DNA of 33,797 nt from positions 1-33,797 of the forward strand of contig NZ_JAGPVV010000279.1 of assembly GCF_018066915.1 (NCBI RefSeq), written 5' to 3'. The position numbers and the translations under genes are program-made. The notes beneath the pieces were generated by a model. The model did not search any database. It was given only the letters and a program-made list of their open reading frames with translations, and was not told where the DNA came from. Source of the DNA: Roseovarius sp. (GTDB lineage: Bacteria; Pseudomonadota; Alphaproteobacteria; Rhodobacterales; Rhodobacteraceae). Below are positions 7,411 to 16,034 of the stretch, piece after piece. Numbering within the stretch: position 1 is the first letter of the stretch; every line of letters begins with the position of its first letter.

Positions 7411-8718
7411 TTGAACCTATTTGACGAAATGGGCCTGCCTGCTGCATTGGTGCGCAAGCTGGCCAACGAAGGCATCACCGAGCCGACCCCGATCCAGACC
7501 CATGCGATTCCGCATGCGCTGAACGGGTTTGACGTTCTGGGCCTTGCGCAGACCGGCACCGGCAAGACCATGGCCTTTGGCCTGCCTCTGATTACCGCGT
7601 TGATGGAGGCACCGGGCAAGCCCGCACCGAAAACCATCCGCAGCCTGATCCTTGCGCCCACGCGGGAACTGGCAAGCCAGATCCGCGACGCGCTGTTGCC
7701 GCTGGTCAAGGACAGCCCGATCAAGATCAACCTTGTGGTGGGCGGCGCCTCGATCAATCCGCAGATCAAGCGGTTGGAGCAGGGCACCGACATTCTGGTG
7801 GCGACACCGGGGCGGTTGCTTGACCTGATCGACCGGCGCGCGGTGCGTCTGGATGCGGCGCACTTCCTCGTGCTGGACGAGGCGGACCAGATGCTCGATC
7901 TGGGCTTTATCCATGCGCTGCGCCGGATTGCGGGCCTCTTGGCGGCCGAGCGTCAGACGATGCTCTTTTCCGCCACCATGCCCAAGCAGATGGAAGAACT
8001 GGCCGGTAGCTATCTCAAGAACCCCAAGCGGGTGCAGGTCAGCCCGCCGGGCAAAGCCGCTGACAAGGTCACGCAAGAGGTGCATTTTGTCGCCAAGGCG
8101 GCCAAGCCCGATCTGCTGATCGAGATGTTGGGGCGGCACCGCAACGAATTGGCGCTGGTCTTTGGCCGCACCAAGCACGGGTCGGACAAGCTGGCCAAGC
8201 GGCTGGAACAGGCGGGTTACAGCGTGGCGGCGATCCATGGCAACAAGAGCCAGGGTCAGCGCGAGCGCGCGCTCAAGTCGTTCCGCGATGGTCAGGTCAA
8301 GATCCTTGTGGCGACCGATGTGGCGGCGCGGGGCCTTGATATTCCCGACGTCAAACACGTCTACAACTACGAATTGCCGAATGTGCCCGACAATTACGTT
8401 CACCGGATCGGTCGGACCGCGCGGGCAGGCCGGGACGGGGCGGCGATTGCCTTTTGCGCGCCGGACGAGATGGGCGAGTTGAAGGATATCCAGAAGGTTC
8501 TGGGCACGACGATCCCGGTGGCCTCGGGCCGTCCGTGGGAAGTGCTGCCTGATCCGAAAGCGCCCAAGCCCGCGACAGGGCGCGGTGGTCCGCGTCGTCG
8601 CAGCGGCGGCGGCAGCGGCGGGTATGCCGGGGGCAGCCAGCAGGGCAAGCCCGGCGCGGGCGGCGGTCGTCGGCGCAAGCCCGGTGGCGGCGGTGGCGCG
8701 CGGTCGAACGCGGCCTGA
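7411..8718 (+). CDS. DEAD-box ATP-dependent RNA helicase (RhlE-like)
   Basis: Unwinds RNA duplexes; bacterial members act in ribosome assembly, RNA decay and cold adaptation. All motifs are present: Q motif ending EPTPIQ (24-29), AQTGTGKT (46-53), APTRELASQ, TPGRLLDL, VLDEADQMLDLGF, FSATMP, ALVFGRTK, ILVATDVAARGLDIP and YVHRIGRTARAGRDG. The tail after about residue 385 is Gly/Arg-rich and basic, a common RNA-binding extension. The frame is open from upstream (an ATG at 7294 would add 39 residues without similarity). The TTG at 7411 is preferred because AAAGGA precedes it by 6 bases and the protein then begins at the Q-motif helix. A clear rho-independent terminator follows. Exact subfamily (RhlE versus others) is less certain than the enzyme class. 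Confidence 0.93.
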   Translation: MNLFDEMGLPAALVRKLANEGITEPTPIQTHAIPHALNGFDVLGLAQTGTGKTMAFGLPLITALMEAPGKPAPKTIRSLILAPTRELASQIRDALLPLVKDSPIKINLVVGGASINPQIKRLEQGTDILVATPGRLLDLIDRRAVRLDAAHFLVLDEADQMLDLGFIHALRRIAGLLAAERQTMLFSATMPKQMEELAGSYLKNPKRVQVSPPGKAADKVTQEVHFVAKAAKPDLLIEMLGRHRNELALVFGRTKHGSDKLAKRLEQAGYSVAAIHGNKSQGQRERALKSFRDGQVKILVATDVAARGLDIPDVKHVYNYELPNVPDNYVHRIGRTARAGRDGAAIAFCAPDEMGELKDIQKVLGTTIPVASGRPWEVLPDPKAPKPATGRGGPRRRSGGGSGGYAGGSQQGKPGAGGGRRRKPGGGGGARSNAA

Positions 8719-8730
8719 TCAAATCAAAGG

Positions 8731-8756
8731 CGCCGGGGGTCATTCCCCGGCGTTTT
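8731..8756 (+). terminator. Rho-independent terminator after the helicase gene
   Basis: CGCCGGGG (8731-8738) pairs perfectly with CCCCGGCG (8745-8752) around GTCATT, followed by TTTT. It starts 12 bases after the helicase stop and separates it from the convergent selO, whose stop codon lies at its edge. Confidence 0.85.
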
Positions 8757-10177
8757 CATGTGCCGCAGAAGGTGTTTTGCACCACTTCGGACGGGGTCGG
8801 CGGGCGTTTGAGATCATCCGCCTCGGGTTGATCCGCGTAGGGCTGCGCCAAGACGGTGAGCAACCGCTCGAAGGGTGCGTAATCGCCCGCGACGGCGGCC
8901 TCGATCATCTGCTCGATCCGGTGATTGCGAGGGATGAAGGCCGGGTTGGCGGCGCGCATCACCGCCTCGGGGTCTGATTCCTGTGCGATGCGGGCGCGCC
9001 AGAGCGGCTCCCATGTGTCAAAGGCGGCGCGGTCGATAAACTGATCCCGCGCGGTGCCATCAAGAAGCCCCCGGAAGGTATTGGTGAAATCCGCCCGCCC
9101 CTCGGCCATACGCGCGAGTAGATCGGCGATGAGGGCGGCATCCTGAGCGCTGGCCTCGGCAATGCCGATCTTGCGGCCAAAGGCGCGGCGCCATTCGACC
9201 TCGATCTGGTCGGGCATGGCATGCACGAGCGCGGTGAAATCCTCGATCGCCTCGTCCTGATCGGGCATGAGCGGCACCAGTGCGGTGGCCAGTTGCGCCA
9301 TGTTCCAGACGATCACATGCGCCTGATTGTCATAGGCATAGCGGCCGCGCGCATCAATCGAGCTGAATACGGTCTGGGGATGGTAAACATCCAGAAAGGC
9401 GCAGGGGCCATAGTCGATGGTTTCGCCGGAAATCGACGTGTTGTCGGTGTTCATCACCCCATGGATAAAGCCGATGGAGAGCCAGCCCGCCACCAGCCGC
9501 GCCTGAGCGCGGATCACTTCGGCCAAGAGATGTGCTGGACCTTCGACATGGGGGTAATGGCGGGCAACCGTATAGTCATAGAGGGTGCGCAGCCCCTCGA
9601 GATCGCGGCGGGCCGCGAAAAACTGGAATGTGCCGACGCGCAGATGGCTGGCCGCGACGCGGGTCAGCACCGCGCCGGGCAGGCCGCCTGCCTCGCGGTA
9701 GACCGGTTCGCCGGTCAGGGTGGCGGCGAGGGCGCGGGTGGTGGGCAGGCCAAGGGCGTGCATCGCCTCGGACACCACATATTCGCGCAGGACCGGGCCA
9801 AGCCACGCGCGCCCGTCGCCCATGCGGCTATAGGGGGTGGGGCCAGAGCCTTTGAGCTGGATGTCGCGGCGCTGGCCGTTGCGGTCAATCACCTCGCCCA
9901 ACAGGAGCGCGCGCCCGTCGCCCAGTTGCGGCGAGAAGCCCCCGAACTGATGACCGGCGTAGACCTGGGCCAAGGGGCTGGCACCCTCGGGCACTTCGTT
10001 GCCCGAAAAAATCCGGGCCAGCGTGTCATCGGGGGCCTCTGCAATGCCCAATTCGGCGGCCAGGTCCCGATTGAAGCGGATCAGGCGCGGGGCGCGCACC
10101 GGCAGGGCCGTCTGCCGGGTGTAAAACCGCGCGGGCAAATCTGCATAGCTGTTCTGAAACGGGATCGCGAATGTCAT
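8756..10177 (-). CDS. selO: Protein adenylyltransferase SelO (YdiU/UPF0061)
   Basis: SelO is a pseudokinase-fold enzyme that transfers AMP to Ser, Thr or Tyr of target proteins and has been linked to redox stress. The 473-residue protein shows [22 protein letters not shown] in pieces near residues 74-95 and [12 protein letters not shown] (107-118, with Lys109). It also has [11 protein letters not shown] (236-246) and the DFG-like DYGP (255-258). It is full length for the bacterial family. It has only two cysteines, Cys259 directly after DYGP and Cys471 as the third residue from the end, the position held by selenocysteine in animal SelO. Start ATG at 10177 opens the conserved N-terminal region. 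It is 31 bases downstream of the GNAT gene on the same strand, so co-transcription is possible. Confidence 0.96.
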   Translation of the reverse strand: MTFAIPFQNSYADLPARFYTRQTALPVRAPRLIRFNRDLAAELGIAEAPDDTLARIFSGNEVPEGASPLAQVYAGHQFGGFSPQLGDGRALLLGEVIDRNGQRRDIQLKGSGPTPYSRMGDGRAWLGPVLREYVVSEAMHALGLPTTRALAATLTGEPVYREAGGLPGAVLTRVAASHLRVGTFQFFAARRDLEGLRTLYDYTVARHYPHVEGPAHLLAEVIRAQARLVAGWLSIGFIHGVMNTDNTSISGETIDYGPCAFLDVYHPQTVFSSIDARGRYAYDNQAHVIVWNMAQLATALVPLMPDQDEAIEDFTALVHAMPDQIEVEWRRAFGRKIGIAEASAQDAALIADLLARMAEGRADFTNTFRGLLDGTARDQFIDRAAFDTWEPLWRARIAQESDPEAVMRAANPAFIPRNHRIEQMIEAAVAGDYAPFERLLTVLAQPYADQPEADDLKRPPTPSEVVQNTFCGT

Positions 10178-10208
10178 GGGGTTTACCTAGGGTCAAGCGG
10201 GCAGAAGT

Positions 10209-10658
10209 CTAGAGGGCCTGCGTCATGAGGCTATAGGCATCGCGGGGCTCGAACCGCAGTTTGCGGTAGAGCGCGCGCACCTTCTCGTTGTCGCGCCGCA
10301 CTTCGAGGTGCAGCGCCTTGAGTCCGGCGCCCGCGAGGGCTTTGGGCAGGCTGATCATCACCTCAGAGCCGATGCCGCGCCCACGCACGCCGGGGCGGAT
10401 GTAGAATTCATCGACATAGCCATCAAGCCCGCCGAATTCGACCGACCAGCCAAAGCTGATGACGATATAGCCTATGGGCGCGCGCCCCGGTCCAATGAGA
10501 TAGGTCACGCCATGCGGGCTGCCTTCTAGCATGGGCAGAAGGGCAGCGCGGCGGGTGGCCTCGGTCTGGGCAATGCCGGCTTCTTCGTGAAAGGCGGCGA
10601 CCAGCGGCAAAAGCCGGTCCAGATCATCGGGCCGGGCGAGGCTGAGGGCGGTGGTCAT
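10209..10658 (-). CDS. GNAT family N-acetyltransferase
   Basis: Transfers an acyl group from acyl-CoA to an amine; the substrate cannot be read from sequence. The 149-residue protein is a single GNAT domain: strand pair ending GYIVISFGWSVE, then LDGYVDEFYIRPGVRGRGIGSEVM with the acetyl-CoA loop RGRGIG, and the late helix VRRDNEKVRALYRKLRFEPRDAY. The motif A and B order is standard. Its ATG overlaps the nucleoside hydrolase stop codon as ATGA, a tight translational coupling. The partner enzyme suggests no obvious substrate. Confidence 0.88.
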   Translation of the reverse strand: MTTALSLARPDDLDRLLPLVAAFHEEAGIAQTEATRRAALLPMLEGSPHGVTYLIGPGRAPIGYIVISFGWSVEFGGLDGYVDEFYIRPGVRGRGIGSEVMISLPKALAGAGLKALHLEVRRDNEKVRALYRKLRFEPRDAYSLMTQAL

Positions 10659-11596
10659 AGGCGCGAGAGCCTTTCGGTGAGCAGGTCAAAGAAATCCTGC
10701 GCGCGAATATCATGGACGAATGTGGCATTGGCGGGGCGTTTGGTGACCCCCCACCAATCGACCACGGTCATGCCCATGGTCAATTCGGAGCGGGTCTCGA
10801 TTTCCACATTGACGCGGCGGGTGGTGAAGAGGTCAGGGCGCAAGAGCCAGCCAATCGTGCAGGGGTCGTGCAGCGGCGCGCCATCGGCGCCGTGCCGTTC
10901 GGGATGATAGCGTTCGTAAAAGCCGGTGAGCGCGCCGACTGCCGCCCCCACGGGCGTGCCGATGGCGTGAAAGGCCGCGTTGCGGGCGGGTGTCACGAGC
11001 GCGCGATGCGTGACATCGAGGGGCAGCAGGGTCACGGGCGCGCCGGAGGCCAGGACGCAGGCGGCGGCCTCGGGATCGACATGGATGTTGAATTCTGCCG
11101 CAGGGGTCACATTGCCATGCGATGCGTGCGCCCCGCCCATGAGCACGATGTCCTGCACGCGCGCGATGATGTCGGGCGCGCGCTGAAAGGCGGTGGCGAT
11201 ATTGGTGAGCGGGCCAATCGGCACCAGCGTCACCGTGCCCGGCGCCCGCGTGCGCAGCGTGTCGATGAGGAAATCGACAGCGTTCCGGTCCTGCAGCGGC
11301 ATCGTCGGTTCGGGCAGGTCGGGACCATCGAGACCGGAGCGGCCATGCACATGCTCTGCCGTGACCAGAGCGCGGCCAAGAGGCCGGTCGCACCCGGCAA
11401 AGACCGGCACATCGGGGCGGCCTGCCAGTTCGCAAATCTTGCGCGCATTGCGCGTGGTCAGCGCCAGCGGCACGTTGCCTGCGACGCAGGTCAGGCCCAG
11501 CACCTCAAGCGCCTCGGGGCAGGCGAGGGCAAAGAGGATCGCCACCGCGTCATCCTGACCGGGATCGGTGTCGATGATGATCTGTCGTGCCGTCAT
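10655..11596 (-). CDS. Inosine-uridine preferring nucleoside hydrolase
   Basis: Hydrolyses the N-glycosidic bond of ribonucleosides to free base and ribose for salvage. The 313-residue protein has the family hallmark IIIDTDPGQDDAVAIL (6-21), whose aspartates (Asp9, Asp11, Asp15, Asp16) bind the catalytic calcium and ribose. It also has PLTNIATAF, the VLMGGAHASHGNVTPAAEFN stretch in pieces, HVDPEAA and PLDVTHRAL. Start ATG at 11596 is chosen because it begins at the first strand and has GAGGA upstream; the open frame runs 18 codons further without similarity. There is no signal peptide. The stop overlaps the GNAT start by 4 bases. Nucleoside specificity (pyrimidine or purine) is not resolved. 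Confidence 0.92.
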   Translation of the reverse strand: MTARQIIIDTDPGQDDAVAILFALACPEALEVLGLTCVAGNVPLALTTRNARKICELAGRPDVPVFAGCDRPLGRALVTAEHVHGRSGLDGPDLPEPTMPLQDRNAVDFLIDTLRTRAPGTVTLVPIGPLTNIATAFQRAPDIIARVQDIVLMGGAHASHGNVTPAAEFNIHVDPEAAACVLASGAPVTLLPLDVTHRALVTPARNAAFHAIGTPVGAAVGALTGFYERYHPERHGADGAPLHDPCTIGWLLRPDLFTTRRVNVEIETRSELTMGMTVVDWWGVTKRPANATFVHDIRAQDFFDLLTERLSRL

Positions 11597-11915
11597 GCCT
11601 GTCCTCGCGGTGCCGGGCGCACCATGGGGCGGCTGTGGCGAAATGTCCACCTGCGGCGTCGCACGGATGCAGGAGATCGCCGATCCGAATCAACACCCGC
11701 GCGGTCCTGATGCCGCGCCGCAGCATCGAAGCTGTGCCCGTGATGTGCCGCCGCTGGGTGAGGGCAGGGTGGGAAAATTGCCTGCGGTCAGCAAAAAACC
11801 GCATAGATTTCCGCCTCTTGCCCCGGCTTTCTGTTTGGGTTTCGCGGCATTCTGGCTATAGTCCCCTTCAACTGCCACAAAGTTACAAACAATAAGGCCG
11901 GGGGAGAGACCACCG
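11597..11915 (+). other. Divergent intergenic region between nucleoside hydrolase and ihfB
   Basis: About 320 bases without a supportable gene. It should contain the promoters of the nucleoside hydrolase (leftward) and ihfB (rightward). A 6-bp stem TGCGGT/ACCGCA with an A-rich loop lies at 11783-11803. I see no good match to the IHF consensus WATCAANNNNTTR that would indicate autoregulation. Confidence 0.5.
11835..11862 (+). promoter_or_regulatory. Candidate ihfB promoter
   Basis: TTGGGT (11835-11840), 16-base spacer, TATAGT (11857-11862). Transcription would begin near 11869, giving a leader of about 45 bases before the ihfB ATG. The -10 is the best TATAAT-like box in the region. Confidence 0.4.
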
Positions 11916-12197
11916 ATGATCCGATCGGAACTGATCCAGAAAATCGCCGACGAAAATCCGCATCTTTATCAGCGCGACGTCGAGCGTATCGTCAATACCA
12001 TCTTCAACGAGATCACGGACGCGCTTGCCGAAGGCAACCGGGTCGAACTGCGCGGCTTTGGCGCGTTCTCGGTGAAAAAGCGGGATGCGCGCACAGGTCG
12101 CAATCCGCGCACCGGAGAAAGCGTGCATGTTGAGCAAAAAAACGTGCCCTTCTTCAAGACCGGCAAGCTCTTGCGTGACCGGCTCAACGGAAAGTAA
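11916..12197 (+). CDS. ihfB: Integration host factor subunit beta
   Basis: Nucleoid-associated DNA-bending protein that pairs with IhfA. The 93-residue length and sequence are typical: [11 protein letters not shown] start, [17 protein letters not shown] in the beta-arm base, [10 protein letters not shown] with the intercalating proline, and the C-terminal [15 protein letters not shown]. The IhfB-specific features (MIRSELI start and [10 protein letters not shown]) separate it from HU and IhfA. The start at 11916 is preceded by GGGGAGAG. It is the first gene of a compact rightward set: the LapA-domain gene begins 3 bases after its stop. Confidence 0.97.
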   Translation: MIRSELIQKIADENPHLYQRDVERIVNTIFNEITDALAEGNRVELRGFGAFSVKKRDARTGRNPRTGESVHVEQKNVPFFKTGKLLRDRLNGK

Positions 12198-12200
12198 TCC

Positions 12201-12551
12201 ATGCGCTATATCCGCTACGCCTCGATTGCCATTTTCGCCCTTGCGCTGGTGCTGATTGCACTGGCCAATCGCGGGGTCGTGACCCTGCGGGTGCTGCCGG
12301 ATGAACTGGCGGGGTTTGCCGCGCTCAATCCGACCTATGATCTGCCACTGTTCATCGTGATTTTTGGCGGGATTCTGATGGGTCTGATTGTCGGGTTCAT
12401 CTGGGAGTGGATTCGCGAGGCGGGCGAGCGGGCAGCAGCGGCGCGGCAGGCGCGGGAACTGGCCAGTTTGCGGGCCGAGATCAAGCGTCTGAAGGGCGAG
12501 CGGCATCAGGGCAAGGATGAGGTTCTGGCGCTTCTTGATCAGGCGAGCTAA
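12201..12551 (+). CDS. LapA-domain (DUF1049) inner-membrane protein
   Basis: A 116-residue protein with two membrane spans (about residues 5-23 and 48-70) followed by an Arg/Glu/Ala-rich helix likely to form a coiled coil (72-110). This is the layout of the lipopolysaccharide assembly protein A domain; E. coli LapA works with LapB in control of LPS synthesis. The conserved LANRGVVTLRVLP between the spans and LPLFIVIFGGILMGLIVGF in the second span support the family. No LapB-like TPR protein is adjacent, so the partner is unknown. It lies between ihfB and trpF with gaps of 3 and 9 bases and is surely co-transcribed with them. Confidence 0.85.
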   Translation: MRYIRYASIAIFALALVLIALANRGVVTLRVLPDELAGFAALNPTYDLPLFIVIFGGILMGLIVGFIWEWIREAGERAAAARQARELASLRAEIKRLKGERHQGKDEVLALLDQAS

Positions 12552-12560
12552 CCTGCGCGC

Positions 12561-13205
12561 ATGACCAAAGATATTCGCGTCAAGATTTGCGGCCTGACCG
12601 CCGCCGCAGACGTGTCGGCGGCGGTTGAGGCAGGTGCGGCCTATGTCGGGTTCGTGTTCTTTGGAAAATCGCCGCGCAATGTAACCCTTGCGCAGGCGCG
12701 CGCGCTTGCCTTGGGCGTGCCGCCGGGGGTGGCCAAGGTGGCGCTGACGGTGGATGCCGATGACGCGACACTCGATGCGTTGACCGATCAGGTGCCGCTC
12801 GATTTCCTGCAACTGCATGGGCACGAGAGCCCGGCGCGGGTCCTGCAGGTCAAGGCGCGCTATGGATTGCCGGTGATCAAGGCCATCGGGATTGCCGAGG
12901 CGGCGGATCTGGCGCAGATCGACGTCTATGGGGGGGCCGCCGATCAACTCTTGATCGACGCCAAGCCGCCAAAAGGGGCGACGCGGCCGGGGGGCAATGC
13001 GCTGGCCTTTGACTGGGGCTTGATCGCGGGGCGCGACTGGCCCTTGCCGTGGCTCTTGGCGGGGGGGCTGAACCCTGACAACGTGGCCCTAGCGGTGGCG
13101 CGCACGGGCGCGCGGCAACTCGATGTGTCCTCTGGGGTGGAGGCCGCGCCGGGGGTCAAGGATGCGGACCTGATCCGGGCCTTTATTGACAACGCGCAAG
13201 GCTAG
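12561..13205 (+). CDS. trpF: Phosphoribosylanthranilate isomerase
   Basis: Third step of tryptophan synthesis from anthranilate: Amadori rearrangement of N-(5-phosphoribosyl)anthranilate to CdRP. A 214-residue single TIM barrel with VKICGLT carrying the general base Cys10, [13 protein letters not shown], the FLQLHG strand, and [16 protein letters not shown] whose Asp is the expected general acid. The phosphate-binding end is [16 protein letters not shown] and [15 protein letters not shown]. Start ATG at 12561 follows the LapA-domain gene by 9 bases. It is monofunctional, not fused to TrpC. Confidence 0.97.
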   Translation: MTKDIRVKICGLTAAADVSAAVEAGAAYVGFVFFGKSPRNVTLAQARALALGVPPGVAKVALTVDADDATLDALTDQVPLDFLQLHGHESPARVLQVKARYGLPVIKAIGIAEAADLAQIDVYGGAADQLLIDAKPPKGATRPGGNALAFDWGLIAGRDWPLPWLLAGGLNPDNVALAVARTGARQLDVSSGVEAAPGVKDADLIRAFIDNAQG

Positions 13206-13240
13206 GGCATGCTGACCCCCACAAGAGGGAGGCGCGCATT

Positions 13241-13858
13241 ATGGATGATCTAAGCGATGTATACGGGGCCAAGACGCCCGAGCAATCCCGCGCGATCTAT
13301 AACGATTGGGCGCTGAGTTATGATGCCGACAATCTCGCGCGGGGGTTTCGGTTGCCAGCCCTCGGGGCCGCGATGTTTGCGCGGTTCATGGGAACCAACG
13401 AAGGTCCGGTGCTGGATGCCGCCTGTGGCACGGGGCTGGTGGGCGAGAGCCTGAGAGTTCTGGGCTATGGGCCGATTACGGGCTGTGATCTCTCGCCCGG
13501 TATGCTGGCGGCGGCGCAGGCAACCGGGCATTACGCCGATCTGGTCGAGGCGGAGATGGGCAGCGGTCTGCCCTTTGCCGATGACAGCTTTGCCGGGTTC
13601 GTTTGCGTGGGTGCCTTTGGCCCCGGTCATGCCCCGCCCGAGAGCCTTATTCATCTGGCCCGCGTGACGCGCCCCGGCGGTTTCGGGGTCTTTAACCTGC
13701 TTGAGGCGACGTGGAAGGCGCAGGGGTTTCAATCGGTGCTGGAATCGCTGGTGGACAGTGGCCAAATCCGTATCGCGCAGCGGTCCGAGCCGTTCTTGCC
13801 CTTTCTTCTGGCCGAGCCGGACCTATGGTCGCGGCTCTATGTGATCCGTCGCCTCTGA
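13241..13858 (+). CDS. Class I SAM-dependent methyltransferase
   Basis: A 205-residue Rossmann-type methyltransferase of the Methyltransf_11/25 kind. It has motif I LDAACGTGLVGESLRVLG, the acidic motif GCDLSPGMLAAAQ, and a post-core LPFADDSFAGFVCVGAFG with the motif IV-like region, then RVTRPGGFGVFN. The N-terminal YGAKTPEQSRAIYNDWALSYDAD resembles the substrate-gating helix of small-molecule methyltransferases. No substrate can be read. It sits 35 bases after trpF and 81 before trpB, so it interrupts the usual trpF-trpB adjacency; base composition is like its neighbours. Confidence 0.87.
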   Translation: MDDLSDVYGAKTPEQSRAIYNDWALSYDADNLARGFRLPALGAAMFARFMGTNEGPVLDAACGTGLVGESLRVLGYGPITGCDLSPGMLAAAQATGHYADLVEAEMGSGLPFADDSFAGFVCVGAFGPGHAPPESLIHLARVTRPGGFGVFNLLEATWKAQGFQSVLESLVDSGQIRIAQRSEPFLPFLLAEPDLWSRLYVIRRL

Positions 13859-13939
13859 ACGCCCCGCTTTTCGCTGGAAAATCCCCCGCGCGTCCCATAT
13901 TCAACCTCAGACTTTCCTGAATGACAAAGGCCCGAGACA

Positions 13940-15163
13940 ATGAACGATCTCTTCAACAGCTTTATGACCGGTCCTGACGAAAAAGGCCGGTTCGGCGATT
14001 TCGGCGGGCGGTTCGTGTCGGAAACCCTGATGCCGCTCATTCTGGAACTGGAAGAGCAGTATGAGCATGCCAAGACCGATCCATCGTTCTGGGACGAGAT
14101 GCACGATCTGTGGACGCATTACGTGGGCCGCCCCTCGCCGCTCTATTATGCCGACCGGCTGACGCAGCATCTGGGCGGGGCCAAGATCTATCTCAAGCGG
14201 GATGAGTTGAACCATACCGGCGCGCACAAGATCAACAATGTGCTGGGCCAGATCATCCTTGCGCGGCGTATGGGCAAGAAGCGGATCATCGCGGAAACGG
14301 GCGCGGGGCAGCATGGGGTTGCCACCGCAACCGTCTGTGCCAAGTTTGGCTTGAAATGCGTGGTCTATATGGGCGCGCATGATGTCGAGCGGCAGGCGCC
14401 GAACGTGTTCCGCATGCGGCTCTTGGGGGCCGAGGTGGTGCCGGTGACAAGTGGGCGTGGCACGCTCAAGGATGCGATGAATGATGCGCTGCGCGACTGG
14501 GTCACGAATGTGCGCGACACCTTCTATTGCATCGGCACCGTGGCAGGGCCGCATCCCTATCCGGCGATGGTGCGCGATTTCCAGTCGATCATCGGCAAGG
14601 AAACCAAAGAGCAGATGCAGGCCGCCGAAGGGCGTCTGCCCGATACGCTGGTGGCCGCGATTGGCGGCGGGTCGAATGCGATGGGGCTGTTTTACCCGTT
14701 CCTTGACGATCCGACCGTGAATATCATCGGGGTCGAGGCCGGGGGACATGGCGTTGACGACCGGATGGAGCATTGCGCATCGCTGACCGGTGGGAGGCCC
14801 GGCGTGCTGCATGGCAATCGCACGTATCTGTTGCAGGATGCCGATGGGCAAATCCTGGAGGGTCATTCGATTTCGGCGGGCCTTGATTATCCCGGCATCG
14901 GCCCCGAGCATAGCTGGCTGCATGAGACGGGGCGCGCCAAATATGTCTCGATCACCGATGTCGAGGCGCTGGAGGCGTTTCAACTGAGTTGCGCGCTTGA
15001 AGGCATCATTCCGGCGCTGGAGCCGAGCCATGCCTTGGCCCATGTGATGAAGATCGCGCCGACACTGCCCAAGGATCACCTGCTGGTGATGAACATGTGC
15101 GGGCGCGGCGACAAGGACATCTTTACCGTCGCCAAGCATCTGGGCTTTGACATGAAGATCTGA
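13940..15163 (+). CDS. trpB: Tryptophan synthase beta chain
   Basis: Condenses indole with serine using PLP. The 407-residue protein has [27 protein letters not shown] with PLP lysine Lys97, [13 protein letters not shown], the PLP phosphate loop [24 protein letters not shown] (the conserved hinge of the COMM region and beyond) and the C-terminal [18 protein letters not shown]. It is the TrpB1 type that pairs with TrpA. No trpA follows in this window: the next gene is convergent after 15 bases, so trpA must be elsewhere. An 81-base gap from the methyltransferase leaves room for an internal promoter, though none is obvious. Confidence 0.98.
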   Translation: MNDLFNSFMTGPDEKGRFGDFGGRFVSETLMPLILELEEQYEHAKTDPSFWDEMHDLWTHYVGRPSPLYYADRLTQHLGGAKIYLKRDELNHTGAHKINNVLGQIILARRMGKKRIIAETGAGQHGVATATVCAKFGLKCVVYMGAHDVERQAPNVFRMRLLGAEVVPVTSGRGTLKDAMNDALRDWVTNVRDTFYCIGTVAGPHPYPAMVRDFQSIIGKETKEQMQAAEGRLPDTLVAAIGGGSNAMGLFYPFLDDPTVNIIGVEAGGHGVDDRMEHCASLTGGRPGVLHGNRTYLLQDADGQILEGHSISAGLDYPGIGPEHSWLHETGRAKYVSITDVEALEAFQLSCALEGIIPALEPSHALAHVMKIAPTLPKDHLLVMNMCGRGDKDIFTVAKHLGFDMKI

Positions 15164-15178
15164 CGCGTCGCGCGGGGT

Positions 15179-15574
15179 TCAGACCTTGAAGGCGTCGTCC
15201 ACCGGCACCTGCAGGGCTGTGGCCAGCGCGTTGGTCTGAGAGGCCATACCAATCACCGCGAGGAATTCGCCGTGCTGCGCGGGCGTCATGCCCTTGGCGC
15301 GCGCGGCGGCGGTGTGGGAATGGGCGCAATATTCGCAGCCATTGGTGACCGACACGGCGATATAGATCAATTCCTTGGTCAGCGGATCAAGGGTGCCGGG
15401 GCCCATCACGGATTTGAGCCGCTGCCATGTGGCATCGAGGAGCGCCGGGTCATGGGCCAGCGCGCGCCAGAAATTGTTGATGAAATCGCCGCCGCGCGTG
15501 GCGCGGATGTCGTCGAATACGGCGCGCACCTCTGGGCTGGCCTCGGCATCGGTGATCAGGGTTACGGTGGCCAT
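15179..15574 (-). CDS. Carboxymuconolactone decarboxylase / AhpD-like protein
   Basis: A 131-residue protein of the AhpD/CMD fold. The signature is NGCEYCAHSHTAAARAKG, with Cys80 and Cys83 in a CxxC and His87 following, preceded by LTKELIYIAVSVT with the conserved Glu. This CxxCxxxH pattern belongs to peroxidase-coupled disulfide reductases rather than true decarboxylases, so a thiol redox role is the best inference. Start ATG at 15574 gives the normal N-terminus; the longer frame only shadows the next gene. Four bases separate it from the DUF2237 gene upstream, so the two form an operon. Confidence 0.85.
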   Translation of the reverse strand: MATVTLITDAEASPEVRAVFDDIRATRGGDFINNFWRALAHDPALLDATWQRLKSVMGPGTLDPLTKELIYIAVSVTNGCEYCAHSHTAAARAKGMTPAQHGEFLAVIGMASQTNALATALQVPVDDAFKV

Positions 15575-15578
15575 GCGC

Positions 15579-15959
15579 TTAGCTCTCCGGGGCGGCGTGC
15601 TCTTGCAGCACTTCGAGCGGGACGATTTCGAGGGCGCGCACATGGGTCGCGTCGAGCCGCACCATCGGCGCGCACCCCTCGTCATGGGCCTGAAGAAAGC
15701 GCGCGGCGCAGAGGCACCATTGATCGCCCGGTTTCAGGCCGGGAAACTGGAATTCCGGGTGCGGTGTGCTGAGGTCATTGCCGACATATTTGGAAAAAGC
15801 CAGAAACTCGGCGGTCATCAGCGCGCAGACCGTATGGCTGCCGTGATCCGCGTCGCAGGTGTTGCAATGGCCGTCGCGGAAAAAGCCGGTGAGCGGCTTG
15901 CTCGAGCAGGGTTCCAGCGCCTCGCCCAGAACATTGCGGGCCTCATCCATGATCGTCAT
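15579..15959 (-). CDS. DUF2237 family protein
   Basis: A 126-residue protein matching DUF2237 throughout: NVLGEALEPCSSKPLTGFFRDG, GSHTVCALMTAEFLAFSK, GNDLSTPHPEFQFPGLKPGDQWCLCA, and ALEIVPLEVLQEHA. Its several conserved cysteines (in CSS, CNTC, TVCA and WCLCA contexts) are notable and suggest metal or thiol chemistry, but the function of the family is not known to me. Start at 15959 has AAAAGGA 8 bases upstream; a second in-frame ATG at 15950 lies closer to the family start. The downstream neighbour is a CxxC AhpD-like gene 4 bases away, which fits a redox theme by inference only. Confidence 0.85.
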   Translation of the reverse strand: MTIMDEARNVLGEALEPCSSKPLTGFFRDGHCNTCDADHGSHTVCALMTAEFLAFSKYVGNDLSTPHPEFQFPGLKPGDQWCLCAARFLQAHDEGCAPMVRLDATHVRALEIVPLEVLQEHAAPES

Positions 15960-16034
15960 CGGTCTGGTCCTTTTGCTAGTCGTCCTGAGAGTGGCGGGTT
16001 TCGGGCGTGGTTACAAGCGGTTGTCGGATGGGGA

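Noticed and set aside
11568-11895. Short plus-strand frames upstream of ihfB
   Set aside because: They start within the antisense of the nucleoside hydrolase gene and run over the predicted ihfB promoter; no coding signal is seen.
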